Below, piece after piece: positions 43,245 to 50,896 of a stretch of DNA of 64,000 nt. The notes below the pieces were generated by a model. That model ran no database searches and was not told where the DNA came from. It worked only from the letters and a program-made list of their open reading frames with translations. Both the position numbers and the translations under genes were made by a program. Numbering within the stretch: the stretch's first letter is position 1; every line of letters starts with the position of its first letter. The DNA comes from Microbacterium sp. LWO14-1.2 (lineage in GTDB: Bacteria; Actinomycetota; Actinomycetes; Actinomycetales; Microbacteriaceae). Where the stretch lies: contig NZ_CP151633.1 of NCBI RefSeq assembly GCF_038397715.1, forward strand, positions 2,418,001 through 2,482,000, written 5' to 3'.

Positions 43245-44282
43245 CTAGCGCATCGCCGCGGCGACGAGCTCGAGCGTCTGCGCGCGACCGGCTGCGCTGT
43301 CGCGCGGCTCGGCCTCGTACGCGCCGGCGACGGGCGACAGCATGACCTCGTCGACGCCGTACGTCGACGCGAACGAGCGCACCTCGGCGGCCACCGACTC
43401 ACCGGTACCGACGAACCACCGGGAACGCGCGGCCTCGACGACCTGGTCGGTCGCGGCGTCCGTCTCGGCGGCCAGCGCCTCCTCCACTGTTTCGAGGGCG
43501 ACGAGCGGCTTGTTCAACCGCAGCCGCGCCATCATGCGCAGCTGCGGCAGGGCGCGAGCCTCCGCTTCTTCCTGCGTGGGCGACGCGACCGCGTTCACGG
43601 TGAGGAACGTGCGCGGTTCGGGGTGCTCCTCGCTGGGCTGGTAGCCGCTGCGGTAGAGGTCGAGCGCCCGTTCGAGGCCCTGCCCGGAGAAGTGGTTCGC
43701 GAACACGTAGGGCAGGCCCTGCGCGGCGGCGAGCTGCGCGGAGTAGTCGCTCGACCCGAGCAGCCACACCTCGGGGGCGCCGGTCGCAGCAGGAGTCGCT
43801 CGCACGGTGTACTCGCCACCCGACGTGAATCGCACGGTCGCGCCGTCGCCCGAGACGAGCGCGCCGATGTCCTGCACGTGGCGGGGGAACTGCTCGACGT
43901 CGCTGGTCGTGCCCGATCCACGGAGCAGCTGCGTGATCACGGGGTCGCTGCCCGGTGCGCGGCCGAGACCCAGATCGATACGGCCGGGGGCGATGGCCTC
44001 GAGCGCGGCGAACTGCTCCGCCACGATGAGCGGCGCGTGGTTCGGCAGCATGACTCCGCCCGATCCGAGGCGGATGGTCGAGGTGCGCGTCGCGGCGGCG
44101 GCGATCAGCACCGGGGGAGTCGTCGACGCCACGGCGGGCATGTTGTGGTGCTCGGCGAACCAGAACCGGCGGTAACCCAGCCGGTCGGCCGTCTCGGCGA
44201 GGGACAGGGAGGCCGCGATGGCCTCGGCGCTGGTCTGCCCGGTGCGCACCGGGACGAGGTCGAGAACGGAGAGAGCAGTCAC
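43245..44282 (-). CDS. Luciferase-like (LLM) flavin-dependent monooxygenase
   Basis: A 345-residue F420/FMN-dependent oxidoreductase of the bacterial luciferase-like family. It opens with LSVLDLVPVRTGQT, then RFWFAEHHNMPAVASTTP, where the H-H-N is characteristic, followed by IRLGSGGVMLPNHAPL and DLGLGRAPGSDP. The end carries VFANHFSG and MLSPVAGAYE. Similar proteins are annotated as alkanal monooxygenase-like. GTG 44282 is chosen because VTALSVLD aligns with the family start; ATG 44339 would add a Gly-rich leader translated from GT-repeat DNA. Single gene; substrate unknown. Confidence 0.87.
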   Translation of the reverse strand: MTALSVLDLVPVRTGQTSAEAIAASLSLAETADRLGYRRFWFAEHHNMPAVASTTPPVLIAAAATRTSTIRLGSGGVMLPNHAPLIVAEQFAALEAIAPGRIDLGLGRAPGSDPVITQLLRGSGTTSDVEQFPRHVQDIGALVSGDGATVRFTSGGEYTVRATPAATGAPEVWLLGSSDYSAQLAAAQGLPYVFANHFSGQGLERALDLYRSGYQPSEEHPEPRTFLTVNAVASPTQEEAEARALPQLRMMARLRLNKPLVALETVEEALAAETDAATDQVVEAARSRWFVGTGESVAAEVRSFASTYGVDEVMLSPVAGAYEAEPRDSAAGRAQTLELVAAAMR

Positions 44283-44330
44283 CCCGACCCCAACGCCGAG
44301 CCGGGCGCGGGCATTCCCGAGCGGCAGCAT

Positions 44331-44350
44331 GTGTGTGTGTATGTGTGTGG
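44331..44350. repeat. GT dinucleotide run
   Basis: GTGTGTGTGT followed by ATGTGTGTGG: about nine GT steps with one interruption, some 50 bases upstream of the luciferase-like gene. Slippage here could alter spacing of its promoter. Confidence 0.7.
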
Positions 44351-44388
44351 CAGGGACACCGCCGCCTGACACGTCGCCGCCCCTTCGC

Positions 44389-44468
44389 CGAACCACCCCC
44401 TCTCGCCCGAGCCACCCCCGTGCGCGCGGCACACGCGGGGGTGGCTCGGCGCATGAGGGGTGGCTCGG
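44389..44468. repeat. Nested double-hairpin repeat, copy B
   Basis: CGAACCACCCCCTCTCG (44389-44405) and CGAGCCACCCCCG (44408-44420), then CGGGGGTGGCTCG (44436-44448) and GAGGGGTGGCTCGG (44455-44468). The inner stem is a perfect 13 bp; the outer is slightly imperfect. Same two-direct, two-inverted architecture as at 29595 and 47299. It lies in a roughly 300-base gap without a gene. Confidence 0.7.
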
Positions 44469-44543
44469 CGATCGTGACGGGGGATCGCGGGGCGTGACGG
44501 GGCGGCGCGGGGCGGCGCGGCGCGGCGGGGCGAGAGACGCGGC

Positions 44544-44573
44544 GCGGGGCGGGACGCCGCCGTCCCGCCCCGC
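44544..44573 (-). terminator. Hairpin downstream of hsp20
   Basis: GCGGGGCGGGACG (44544-44556), loop CCGC, CGTCCCGCCCCGC (44561-44573): a perfect 13-bp GC stem ten bases after the hsp20 stop, without a U tract. Such stems commonly end transcripts in high-GC actinobacteria. Confidence 0.6.
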
Positions 44574-44582
44574 CCCGGTCGA

Positions 44583-45005
44583 TCAGGCGTCGATCGCCTG
44601 ACGCTGCTCCGTCGACTCGACCGTGATCTTGCGCGGCTTGGCGCGCTCGCTCACCGGGATGATGACCGACAGCACGCCGCTCTCGTACGAGGCACTGATG
44701 CCGTCGAGGTCGACACCGTCGCCGAGCGTGAACTGGCGCAGGAACGATCCGGCGCCGCGCTCACGGGCCAGCCAGCGCACACCCTCGCGGGTGTCTGCGG
44801 TGCGCTGGGCGCGGATCGTGAGCTGTCCGCCGTCGAGATCGACGTCGATCGAGCCGGGATCGGCCCCCGGCAGGTCGGCGTGCAAGATGTAGCGGTCGCC
44901 GTCGCGATAGAGGTCCACCGGCATCAGCCGGGGTGCGCGAACGGAGTCCAGCACGCTCGCGGCGAAGCGATCGAGCTGGCTGAAGGGGTCGAAGGTCAGT
45001 GCCAT
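44583..45005 (-). CDS. Hsp20 family small heat-shock protein
   Basis: A 140-residue alpha-crystallin-type chaperone. The start region MALTFDPFSQLDRFAASVLD precedes an alpha-crystallin domain with MPVDLYRDGDRYILHADLPGADPGSIDVDLDGGQLTI and the later G-V-L (SYESGVLSVIIPVSE), a conserved A-x-x-x-G-V-L equivalent. It holds unfolding proteins in the cytoplasm. ATG 45005 has an AGGAGA ribosome site. Divergent from a MerR/HspR-like regulator at 45131; a 19-bp dyad lies in its leader, so repression relieved by heat or unfolded protein is likely. Confidence 0.9.
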   Translation of the reverse strand: MALTFDPFSQLDRFAASVLDSVRAPRLMPVDLYRDGDRYILHADLPGADPGSIDVDLDGGQLTIRAQRTADTREGVRWLARERGAGSFLRQFTLGDGVDLDGISASYESGVLSVIIPVSERAKPRKITVESTEQRQAIDA

Positions 45006-45043
45006 GAGGTTCTCCTTTCGTGCGGCCCAGAGGGCGATGAGTC

Positions 45044-45062
45044 GATGCAGGTAATCTGCATC
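45044..45062. promoter_or_regulatory. 19-bp dyad, candidate MerR-family operator
   Basis: GATGCAG-GTAAT-CTGCATC: perfect 7-bp arms with a 5-bp spacer, 19 bp in all, the usual size of a MerR-family site. It sits in the hsp20 leader, 20 bases downstream of TATAAC (minus strand, about 45083-45078), a likely -10 box. No HspR HAIR consensus (CTTGAGT-N7-ACTCAAG) is seen. Confidence 0.55.
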
Positions 45063-45130
45063 TTTTGCTGTAGATTTGTTATAGAACACCTGCAGCCCAG
45101 TTCGCAAGTCGATCCGAGGGAACTCTCAGA

Positions 45131-45421
45131 ATGGCCCAGCGCGACCCCCGCACACCCCTGTACGGCATCGCCGTCGCCGCGCAGCTCGTCGATCTTCCCG
45201 AGGCCACGCTCCGGCTCTTCGAGAGCAAGGGTCTGCTGACTCCCGCCCGCAGCGACGGCGGGACCCGCCGCTACAGCGACGACGACATCGACCGCCTGCG
45301 TCGGGCGGCGGAACTGCGCGAGGACGGCCTCAACATCGTCGGCATCGCGCGCGTGCTCGCCCTGCAGGACGAGAACGTCGGATTCCGCGCCGCCCTGCGC
45401 GAGGCCGAGACCTCCGACTGA
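45131..45421 (+). CDS. HspR-like MerR family regulator
   Basis: A 96-residue MerR-type regulator. The wHTH reads YGIAVAAQLVDLPEATLRLFESKGLLTPARSDGGTRRYSDDDIDRLRRA and resembles HspR, which has the same Y-x-I-x-V-A-A-Q-L opening and R-x-x-G-G-x-R-R-Y-S. The C-terminus is a short helix without a ligand-binding domain, and no metal-binding cysteines are present. In actinobacteria such proteins repress chaperone genes, often with DnaK as co-repressor. Here it faces hsp20 divergently rather than following dnaK, so it is probably a dedicated Hsp20 regulator. Confidence 0.85.
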   Translation: MAQRDPRTPLYGIAVAAQLVDLPEATLRLFESKGLLTPARSDGGTRRYSDDDIDRLRRAAELREDGLNIVGIARVLALQDENVGFRAALREAETSD

Positions 45422-45450
45422 GGAGCGCACGGCCCGCCGAGTCGGCGCAG

Positions 45451-45456
45451 TACCTT
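45451..45456 (+). promoter_or_regulatory. -10 box TACCTT, leaderless-type promoter
   Basis: TACCTT, six bases (aagggc), then ATG 45463. Confidence 0.5.
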
Positions 45457-45462
45457 AAGGGC

Positions 45463-47196
45463 ATGGATGCCGAGATCTTCTACGTGCTCGTCGGTGCGGT
45501 CGTGGTGGCGGCGATCGCTCGATGGCGGGGGTGGCCTGCGCCGTTGCTGGTGACGGTCGTCGCGCTCGCGGCATCCTTCCTCCCGTTCGTGCCCGACGTC
45601 GAGATCGACGGGCACCTGCTGCTGAATCTCGTGCTGCCGCCGCTGCTGTACTCGGCTGCTCTCGACGTGTCGTTCGTGGGGTTCAAGCGCAGCCTCCCGC
45701 AGATCCGGCGTCTGGGCGTGAGCCTCGTGCTGCTGACGGCGCTCGCGGTGGGTTTCGTGGCGTGGTGGATCCTTCCGTCGCTCACCCTCCCCGGCGCGCT
45801 GCTGCTCGGTGCGATCGTCGCCCCGCCCGATGCCGTGTCCGCCGCGGCGATCGGCCGCAAGCTCGGTCTGCCTCGCCGCATCATGACGGTGCTGTCAGGT
45901 GAGAGCCTCATCAACGACGCGACCTCGCTGACGCTGTACCGGGTGTTCGCGGCGATCCTCGCTGGCGCGACACTCACGGTGTGGGACGGCATCTGGCAGT
46001 TCCTTCTCGCGGTCGGGGTCGGCGTCGCGGTGGGACTCATGTTCGGCGCGGTGCTGCACCAGCTGCGCATGCGCATCAACGATGCCGTGGTGATCGGCAC
46101 GTTCGGGCTGCTCGCCCCATTCGGTGCCTACGCGATCGCCGAGCACCTGCTCGGCTCCGGCGTGCTGGCGGTCGTCGCGATGGGACTCTTCGTCGGCTAC
46201 AACTCGCCGCGCACCGACTACACGACCCGGCAGCAGGAGAAGCCGCTGTGGCTGTCGGCCGACCTGCTGCTCGAGAGCTTCGTGTTCGCGTACATCGGAC
46301 TGCAGTTCCCGCGGGTGCTGCGCGACCTGGGCGGCGAGGAGGTCGGCCGCATCCTGCTGCTCTCCGGAGCCGTACTGCTCGTGGTGCTCGTCGTGCGCCC
46401 GCTGTACGTGTACCCGACGAATGCGTGGGCGAACTTCCAGGACCGCCGACGGCTCGCCCGGTGGGATCGCGCGGTCGAATCGGGGGCGTTCGACGACAGG
46501 CGCCGGGAGTCGAAGCGCTGGCGCGAGTACGACCCCGAGGAGATGCGGTCGAAGATCGTGCGCGACCGCATGGCCGGGCTGCAGCTCACCTGGAAGGACA
46601 ACGCCATCATCTCGTGGGCCGGCATGCGCGGCGTCGTCACCCTGGCGACCGCGCTCGCCGCGGCCGACCTCGCGACGCTCGGCACCGAGCCCTCGCACGC
46701 GATCGTCGTCGTGGCGTTCATCGTGACGGTCGGCACGCTGCTGCTGCAGGGGCTGACGCTGCCGGTGCTGATCCGCGGACTCGGCATCGCGAGCGACGTC
46801 GACGAGCAGGACGATGAGAGGGCGCTCGAGGCCGTCAAGGCGAAGAGCCGCGAGGCGGGCAAGAAGTACCTCGCCGAGAAGCGCGCCGAATGGGAGGCCA
46901 CGCACGGCCACGTCGATCTGGAGATGTTCGACGCCTTCACACGCCGCATGACGCGGGTCGAGCGCGACACCGACGAGGCGCAGGAGGTGGAGGATGCCGT
47001 GCAGCGCCGCCCCTCGTTCGACGACCTCGCCGCGCTCTCGCGGGGGTGGCTGCAGGTGCGGCGGGAGATCCTGCTGGAGGAGCGCGACGCCGGCAACCTC
47101 GACGAGGAGGTCATGCGCGAGCTGCTCGCCGCGATGGATGCCGAGGAGCTGGCCCTCGACACCCGCGGCGCCACACGGCAGCAGGGTCGCGCCTGA
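45463..47196 (+). CDS. CPA1 family Na+/H+ antiporter
   Basis: A 577-residue cation:proton antiporter. About 12 hydrophobic segments span residues 1-440. The ion-binding motif is GESLINDATSLTLYRV with N-D in helix 5; LGAIVAPPDAVSAAAIGRKLGLPRR is the preceding conserved stretch, and ISWAGMRGVVTLATALA resembles the helix 10-11 region (G-x-R-G). A hydrophilic C-terminal tail of about 130 residues, rich in Glu and Arg, is cytoplasmic and probably regulatory. It exports Na+ in exchange for protons. Single gene with its own promoter. Confidence 0.9.
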   Translation: MDAEIFYVLVGAVVVAAIARWRGWPAPLLVTVVALAASFLPFVPDVEIDGHLLLNLVLPPLLYSAALDVSFVGFKRSLPQIRRLGVSLVLLTALAVGFVAWWILPSLTLPGALLLGAIVAPPDAVSAAAIGRKLGLPRRIMTVLSGESLINDATSLTLYRVFAAILAGATLTVWDGIWQFLLAVGVGVAVGLMFGAVLHQLRMRINDAVVIGTFGLLAPFGAYAIAEHLLGSGVLAVVAMGLFVGYNSPRTDYTTRQQEKPLWLSADLLLESFVFAYIGLQFPRVLRDLGGEEVGRILLLSGAVLLVVLVVRPLYVYPTNAWANFQDRRRLARWDRAVESGAFDDRRRESKRWREYDPEEMRSKIVRDRMAGLQLTWKDNAIISWAGMRGVVTLATALAAADLATLGTEPSHAIVVVAFIVTVGTLLLQGLTLPVLIRGLGIASDVDEQDDERALEAVKAKSREAGKKYLAEKRAEWEATHGHVDLEMFDAFTRRMTRVERDTDEAQEVEDAVQRRPSFDDLAALSRGWLQVRREILLEERDAGNLDEEVMRELLAAMDAEELALDTRGATRQQGRA

Positions 47197-47227
47197 CTCA
47201 GCCCCGCCGCAGCAGGGTCGCGCCTGA
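47178..47227. repeat. Duplicated 3' end of the antiporter gene
   Basis: GCAGCAGGGTCGCGCCTGA occurs at 47178-47196 (last codons plus stop) and again at 47209-47227, 31 bases later. It looks like a small local duplication past the stop. Confidence 0.7.
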
Positions 47228-47298
47228 CCCCGCCCCGCGGCATCCTCCCCGCCCCGCGTCCCTCCCGCCCGGCCGTCCCGTCCCGCGGCATCCTCCCC

Positions 47299-47380
47299 GC
47301 CGAGACCCACCACGAGCGTCGAAACCCACCACGCGAGACGTCGCCCGGGGTGGGTTTCGACGCGGGTGATGGGTTTCGGC
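47299..47380. repeat. Nested double-hairpin repeat, copy C
   Basis: GCCGAGACCCACCACG (47299-47314) and GTCGAAACCCACCACG (47318-47333), then GGTGGGTTTCGAC (47349-47361) and GATGGGTTTCGGC (47368-47380). The inner 13-bp stem is perfect; the outer has two mismatches. It lies between the convergent antiporter and symporter genes. Confidence 0.7.
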
Positions 47381-47384
47381 GCCA

Positions 47385-47423
47385 GGGACGGGGAGGGACG
47401 GGGAGGGACGGGGAGGGACCGGG
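47385..47423. repeat. 10-bp tandem repeat GGGACGGGGA
   Basis: Three exact copies of GGGACGGGGA from 47385 and a degenerate fourth (GGGACCGGG). The G-rich strand has regularly spaced runs of 3-4 G and could form a quadruplex. Confidence 0.7.
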
Positions 47424-47457
47424 CACCAGGGCGGGCGCGAGACAAGGGGCGCACGCA

Positions 47458-47490
47458 GAAGCGCCCCGCCCGGGAGGGGCGAGGCGCTTC
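47458..47490 (-). terminator. Hairpin downstream of the symporter gene
   Basis: GAAGCGCC (47458-47465) pairs with GGCGCTTC (47483-47490), with further CCGCCC/GGGGCG pairing inside. It lies 18 bases after the stop of the minus-strand symporter. Confidence 0.6.
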
Positions 47491-47507
47491 GAGCAGCGGA
47501 CCGCGGG

Positions 47508-48929
47508 TCAGCGGGCTCCGGCGGGCGCGGTGGTGGATGCCGCGGCATCCGCCTCGTCCGCGTCGTCGTCGCTGTCGTCGGCGAAGGGAAGGCCCTCGCG
47601 CGGCGCGTTGTAGAGCTCCTCGTTCAGGATGCCCTCGCGCTTGGCGACGATCGCCGGGACGAGCGCCTGCCCGGCGACGTTCACCGCGGTGCGGCCCATG
47701 TCGAGGATCGGGTCGATCGCGAGCAGCAGGCCGACGCCCTCGAGCGGCAGCCCCAGGGTCGACAGCGTGAGCGTGAGCATGACGGTCGCCCCGGTGGTGC
47801 CGGCCGTGGCGGCGGATCCGACGACCGAGACGAGCACGATCAGCAGGTACTGCACGAAGTTCAGCTCGATGCCGAAGAACTGGGCGACGAAGATCGCGGC
47901 GATGGCGGGGTAGATCGCGGCGCAGCCGTCCATCTTCGTGGTCGCGCCGAACGGCACGGCGAACGACGCGTACGAGCGGGGCACGCCGAGGTTGCGCTCG
48001 GTCACGCGCTCGGTGAGGGGCAGCGTGCCGATCGACGAGCGGCTGACGAAGCCGAGCTGCACGGCGGGCCACACGCCCGAGAAGTACTGCTTGATCGACA
48101 GGCCGTGCGTCTTCACGAGCACGGGGTAGACGACGAACAGCACGATCGCGAGGCCGATGTACACGGCGATCGCGAACCAGCCGAGTGCGGCGAGCTTCTC
48201 CCAGCCGTACTTGACGACGGCAGCGCCGATGAGGCCGAACGTGCCGATCGGGGCGATGCGGATGATCCACCACAGCACGCGCTGGATGACCTTGAGCAGC
48301 GACTCGGTGAACGCGAGGAACGGCTCGGCCTTCTTACCGGCCTTCAGCGCGGCGATGCCCACGGCGACGGCGACGACGATGACCTGCAGGATGTTGAAGT
48401 TCACGCTCGAGGTGAAGGTGCCGTCGGTGGCGCCCGGGTTCGTGCTCACGCCGATCCCGAGGAAGTTCTGCGGGATCAGACCGAGCAGGAAGTTCCACCA
48501 GGTGCCGACCGTGTACGGGTCGCTGGGCTCGAGTCCGTCGCCGGCGCGCGAGCCGGGCTGGATGACGAGGCCGAGGACGATGCCGATGGTCACCGCGATG
48601 AAGGCGGTGATCGCGAACCAGAGCAGGGTCTGTCCGGCGAGGCGGGCGGCGTTCTGCACGCGACGCAGGTTCGAGATGCTGGCGACGATCGCGGTGAAGA
48701 TGAGCGGCACGACGGCGGCGCGCAGCAGCGTCACGTACGAGCTGCCGATCGTGTCGAGCGTGGCGGAGAGGCCGTTCGGCTCGGTGGCGGTCGCGCCGAG
48801 CTGGCGGGCGATGAGGCCCGCGGCGATGCCGAGGACGAGGGCGGCGAGGATCTGGAAGCCGAACGAGGTCAGCAGCTTCCGGACCGGCCCGCGAGTGTCG
48901 GGCGCTTTGGTGCGCGCAGTGGTGCTCAT
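47508..48929 (-). CDS. Dicarboxylate/amino acid:cation symporter (DAACS/GltP-like)
   Basis: A 473-residue secondary transporter of the DctA/GltP/GltT fold. Conserved parts are LRAAVVPLIFTAIVASISNL (helix 3), the hairpin-1 motif VSRSSIGTLPLTERV, TTKMDGCAAIYPAIAAIFVAQ (the NMDGT-like unwound helix 7) and hairpin 2 with DPILDMGRTAVNVAGQALV, in which D-x-x-R-T-x-x-N-V binds substrate. Na+-coupled uptake of C4-dicarboxylates or acidic amino acids is likely. The C-terminal 30 residues are acidic and low-complexity. ATG 48929 (MSTTART) is preferred; the open frame upstream is Arg-rich and lacks family similarity. Confidence 0.9.
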   Translation of the reverse strand: MSTTARTKAPDTRGPVRKLLTSFGFQILAALVLGIAAGLIARQLGATATEPNGLSATLDTIGSSYVTLLRAAVVPLIFTAIVASISNLRRVQNAARLAGQTLLWFAITAFIAVTIGIVLGLVIQPGSRAGDGLEPSDPYTVGTWWNFLLGLIPQNFLGIGVSTNPGATDGTFTSSVNFNILQVIVVAVAVGIAALKAGKKAEPFLAFTESLLKVIQRVLWWIIRIAPIGTFGLIGAAVVKYGWEKLAALGWFAIAVYIGLAIVLFVVYPVLVKTHGLSIKQYFSGVWPAVQLGFVSRSSIGTLPLTERVTERNLGVPRSYASFAVPFGATTKMDGCAAIYPAIAAIFVAQFFGIELNFVQYLLIVLVSVVGSAATAGTTGATVMLTLTLSTLGLPLEGVGLLLAIDPILDMGRTAVNVAGQALVPAIVAKREGILNEELYNAPREGLPFADDSDDDADEADAAASTTAPAGAR

Positions 48930-49052
48930 GGGGTGGGGAACTCCAGGATCGATGCGCGCCTGGGGTGCGCGCGAGAAACAGAACGATGCGCGCGAATGCA
49001 CGCCATATCGCTCAACGCTAGGAGTGCGCTGACATTCCCCGGGCCGATATGA

Positions 49053-49089
49053 CGAAGGATGACGGATGCCGAGCATCCGTCATCCTTCG
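49053..49089 (-). terminator. Hairpin downstream of the small lipoprotein gene
   Basis: CGAAGGATGACGGATGC (49053-49069), loop cga, GCATCCGTCATCCTTCG (49073-49089): a perfect 17-bp stem with a three-base loop, 17 bases after the lipoprotein stop. It contains the GGATGC word common in this genome. Confidence 0.7.
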
Positions 49090-49105
49090 AGGAGAACTCG
49101 CGGGG

Positions 49106-49450
49106 TCAGGCCGCGCACTCCTGGATGTTGTCGGTGAGGATCTTCGTGGTCAGATCCTTGTCCTCCTCGCTGGACTGCTTGTCCTCGCCGTTGGCGATGT
49201 AGTTCAGGGTCTCGTTGCTCAGGTCGGAGTCGACGAGCTTCTCGGCGAAGCACTGCGCGACGTCATCCGTCATCGCGTCGCCCATGCCCATGTCGGTGTA
49301 GACCTTCTGGATGCCGTCGGCGACGTCGTCAGCGGACGGGCGGGAGGGGCCGCCGCAGGCGGCGAGCGAGAAGGCGAGTGCCGCGACGGGCAGGGCCATG
49401 AGGAGGCGGGTGGCGGGGCGCAGGTTCCGGTCGTTGAGCTTCATGCTCAT
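49106..49450 (-). CDS. Small secreted lipoprotein, unknown function
   Basis: A 114-residue protein with a lipoprotein signal: basic start MSMKLNDRNLRPATR, hydrophobic LLMALPVAALAFSLAA and lipobox LAAC followed by GGPSRPSADD. The mature domain (about 80 residues) is acidic and helical, with two more cysteines (AQCFAEKL and IQECAA) that could form a disulfide. It matches the general pattern of small actinobacterial lipoproteins with D-x-A-x-C-x-x-x-x-L in the middle. ATG 49444 is an alternative start two codons in. Followed by a strong terminator hairpin, so monocistronic. Confidence 0.75.
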   Translation of the reverse strand: MSMKLNDRNLRPATRLLMALPVAALAFSLAACGGPSRPSADDVADGIQKVYTDMGMGDAMTDDVAQCFAEKLVDSDLSNETLNYIANGEDKQSSEEDKDLTTKILTDNIQECAA

Positions 49451-49551
49451 CAGAATATTGGCGCACAGCGAATTCATAGAGGGGGTTGCATGGGGAGAAA
49501 TCACCACGCCATGATCTGTTCCCGCACTTCGCGCTCTGTCACCATGGCGTC

Positions 49552-49908
49552 ATGTTCATGGTGACGACGAACGACATCCCCGGCTACCGCATCACCCAGG
49601 TGCTCGGCGAGGTCATGGGCCTCACGGTGCGCTCGACCGACTTCGGGCAGGGGTTCGCCGCGGGGTTCCGCTCCCTCGGCGGCGGCGAGATCCCCGAGTA
49701 CACACAGGTCATGTACGAGGCCCGCCAGGTGGTGATGGGGCGCATGTGGACCGAGGCGCAGCAGCGCGGCGGCAACGCGATCGTCGCCATGCGGTTCGAC
49801 GCGGGATCGATCGCGAACTTCACCGAGATCTGCGCCTACGGCACCGCCGTCGTCGTCGAACCCCTCACGCCGCCCGCGCCCCAGCCTCCGCAGCCGCCCG
49901 TCGCCTGA
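49552..49908 (+). CDS. YbjQ family protein (UPF0145)
   Basis: A 118-residue YbjQ/heavy-metal-binding-domain protein. It shows VTTNDIPGYRITQVLGEVMGLTVRS, RSLGGGEIPEYTQVMYEARQVVMGRM and the core GGNAIVAMRFDAGSI, all family hallmarks, ending in a Pro-rich tail (TPPAPQPPQPPVA). Homologues form beta-barrel pentamers; the role is unknown. ATG 49552 is six bases after CACCAT (49540-49545), a weak leaderless-type -10 box; ATG 49558 is also possible. An upstream in-frame start at 49486 lacks family similarity. Confidence 0.85.
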   Translation: MFMVTTNDIPGYRITQVLGEVMGLTVRSTDFGQGFAAGFRSLGGGEIPEYTQVMYEARQVVMGRMWTEAQQRGGNAIVAMRFDAGSIANFTEICAYGTAVVVEPLTPPAPQPPQPPVA

Positions 49909-49911
49909 ACC

Positions 49912-50346
49912 TCAGGCGACGGTCGCCGGATCGAACCACTTCAGCTGCGGGAAGCGCCCGAAACCGCGATCCCGGGTCGCGAGGCGGGCGCCGTTCGCGA
50001 GACAAAGCGCGGCGATGTACGCATCGGGGACGAGGTTGCCGCGGATGCCGGCATCCGTCGAAGTCAACGCATCGAGCCGCTCCCACGCCGGCGCTCCGGC
50101 AGTGAGCCACTGCGTGCGGGGACCTGCGATCAGGCTGCGGGTGAATGCCATCGCCGCCGCGATGGGCGCGGGTGACGTGGTGATGCGCGGATGGGTCACG
50201 ATCCGGAAGAATCCGCTGAGGATCGTGTCGGAGACGCCGAGAGGCTCCCGCGCCAGTGTCTCGTTGAGCCATGGCGCGTAGATGTGATGCTCGTCCGCAT
50301 CCGCGCGGAACGCGTAGACGAGGATGTTCACGTCGGGAACGATCAC
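49912..50346 (-). CDS. vapC: VapC-type PIN-domain toxin
   Basis: A 144-residue PIN-domain ribonuclease. The acidic active site is visible: first Asp in VIVPDVNILVYAFR, Glu in the helix near WLNETLAREP, the later acidic pair DAYIAALCLANGARLATRDRGFGRF. The sequence ends FPQLKWFDP. PIN toxins of this subgroup cleave tRNA or rRNA when unopposed. GTG 50346 overlaps the stop of the antitoxin gene (GTGA), the normal antitoxin-first order. The wider open frame upstream is an antitoxin shadow. Confidence 0.88.
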   Translation of the reverse strand: MIVPDVNILVYAFRADADEHHIYAPWLNETLAREPLGVSDTILSGFFRIVTHPRITTSPAPIAAAMAFTRSLIAGPRTQWLTAGAPAWERLDALTSTDAGIRGNLVPDAYIAALCLANGARLATRDRGFGRFPQLKWFDPATVA

Positions 50347-50588
50347 CGGCCCTGACCCTCGTCGAGCGCCTCCCACAGGGCATCGCGGTCATCGATGTCG
50401 ACGAGGAAACGCGAGGTGCTCGGGTCGCCGAAGGTCGGAAGCGGCTGAGCTGCTGCGGGCGTCTCACTTCGCGCGAGACGATCTCGCAGCGCCTCCTCGA
50501 TCAAGCTGGTGAGGGTTCGTCCCTCGCTCGCCGCGCGACGTTTCGCCTCCGCCGCGAGGGCCTCAGACAGGTTCAACGTGGTCCGCAT
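50343..50588 (-). CDS. vapB: VapB-type antitoxin (ribbon-helix-helix)
   Basis: An 81-residue antitoxin. Residues 1-40 form an RHH DNA-binding domain: MRTTLNLSEALAAEAKRRA, then SEGRTLTSLIEEALRDRLAR. The C-terminal half, with FLVDIDDRDALWEALDE, is the acidic toxin-binding tail. It neutralises the PIN toxin encoded immediately downstream and should repress its own promoter. ATG 50588 fits the family start; an ATG four codons upstream (50600) is possible. Confidence 0.85.
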   Translation of the reverse strand: MRTTLNLSEALAAEAKRRAASEGRTLTSLIEEALRDRLARSETPAAAQPLPTFGDPSTSRFLVDIDDRDALWEALDEGQGR

Positions 50589-50665
50589 GCAGACCAGCAT
50601 ACGCCCTACCGCAGACATCTGCCTGGACCGACTTCTCGGATCGACATTCGCACAGCACTCGAGTC

Positions 50666-50896
50666 TCAGGCCAGCACGAGCAGGTCTCCGACCTCGCACT
50701 GCAGCGCGTCGCAGATCGCCCGCAGCGTCGAGTAGCGGATCGCCCTGGCCCTGTCGTTCTTCAGCACCGACAGGTTCACGATGCTCACGCCCACGCGTGT
50801 GCTCAGTTCGGTCAGTGTCATGCCGCGCTCGGCCAGCAGCTCGTCGAGACGGCAGTGGATGCCGGTGAGCTCGTCGTCGTTCTCGGCCGGGCTCAT
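50666..50896 (-). CDS. Small Xre-type HTH regulator (YozG-like)
   Basis: A 76-residue Cro/CI-type DNA-binding protein: LDELLAERGMTLTELSTRVGVSIVNLSVLKNDRARAIRYSTLRAICDALQCEVGDLL. It resembles the small regulators that accompany DUF2975 membrane proteins (YozG with YoaS in Bacillus). Last gene of a three-gene operon: its ATG overlaps the stop of the membrane-protein gene upstream by ATGA. Probably regulates the operon through the repeats at 52298-52345. Confidence 0.85.
   Translation of the reverse strand: MSPAENDDELTGIHCRLDELLAERGMTLTELSTRVGVSIVNLSVLKNDRARAIRYSTLRAICDALQCEVGDLLVLA

Noticed and set aside
45044..45062. HspR HAIR element at hsp20
   Set aside because: The dyad is GATGCAG/CTGCATC, not the CTTGAGT-type HAIR consensus; kept only as a generic MerR-type site.
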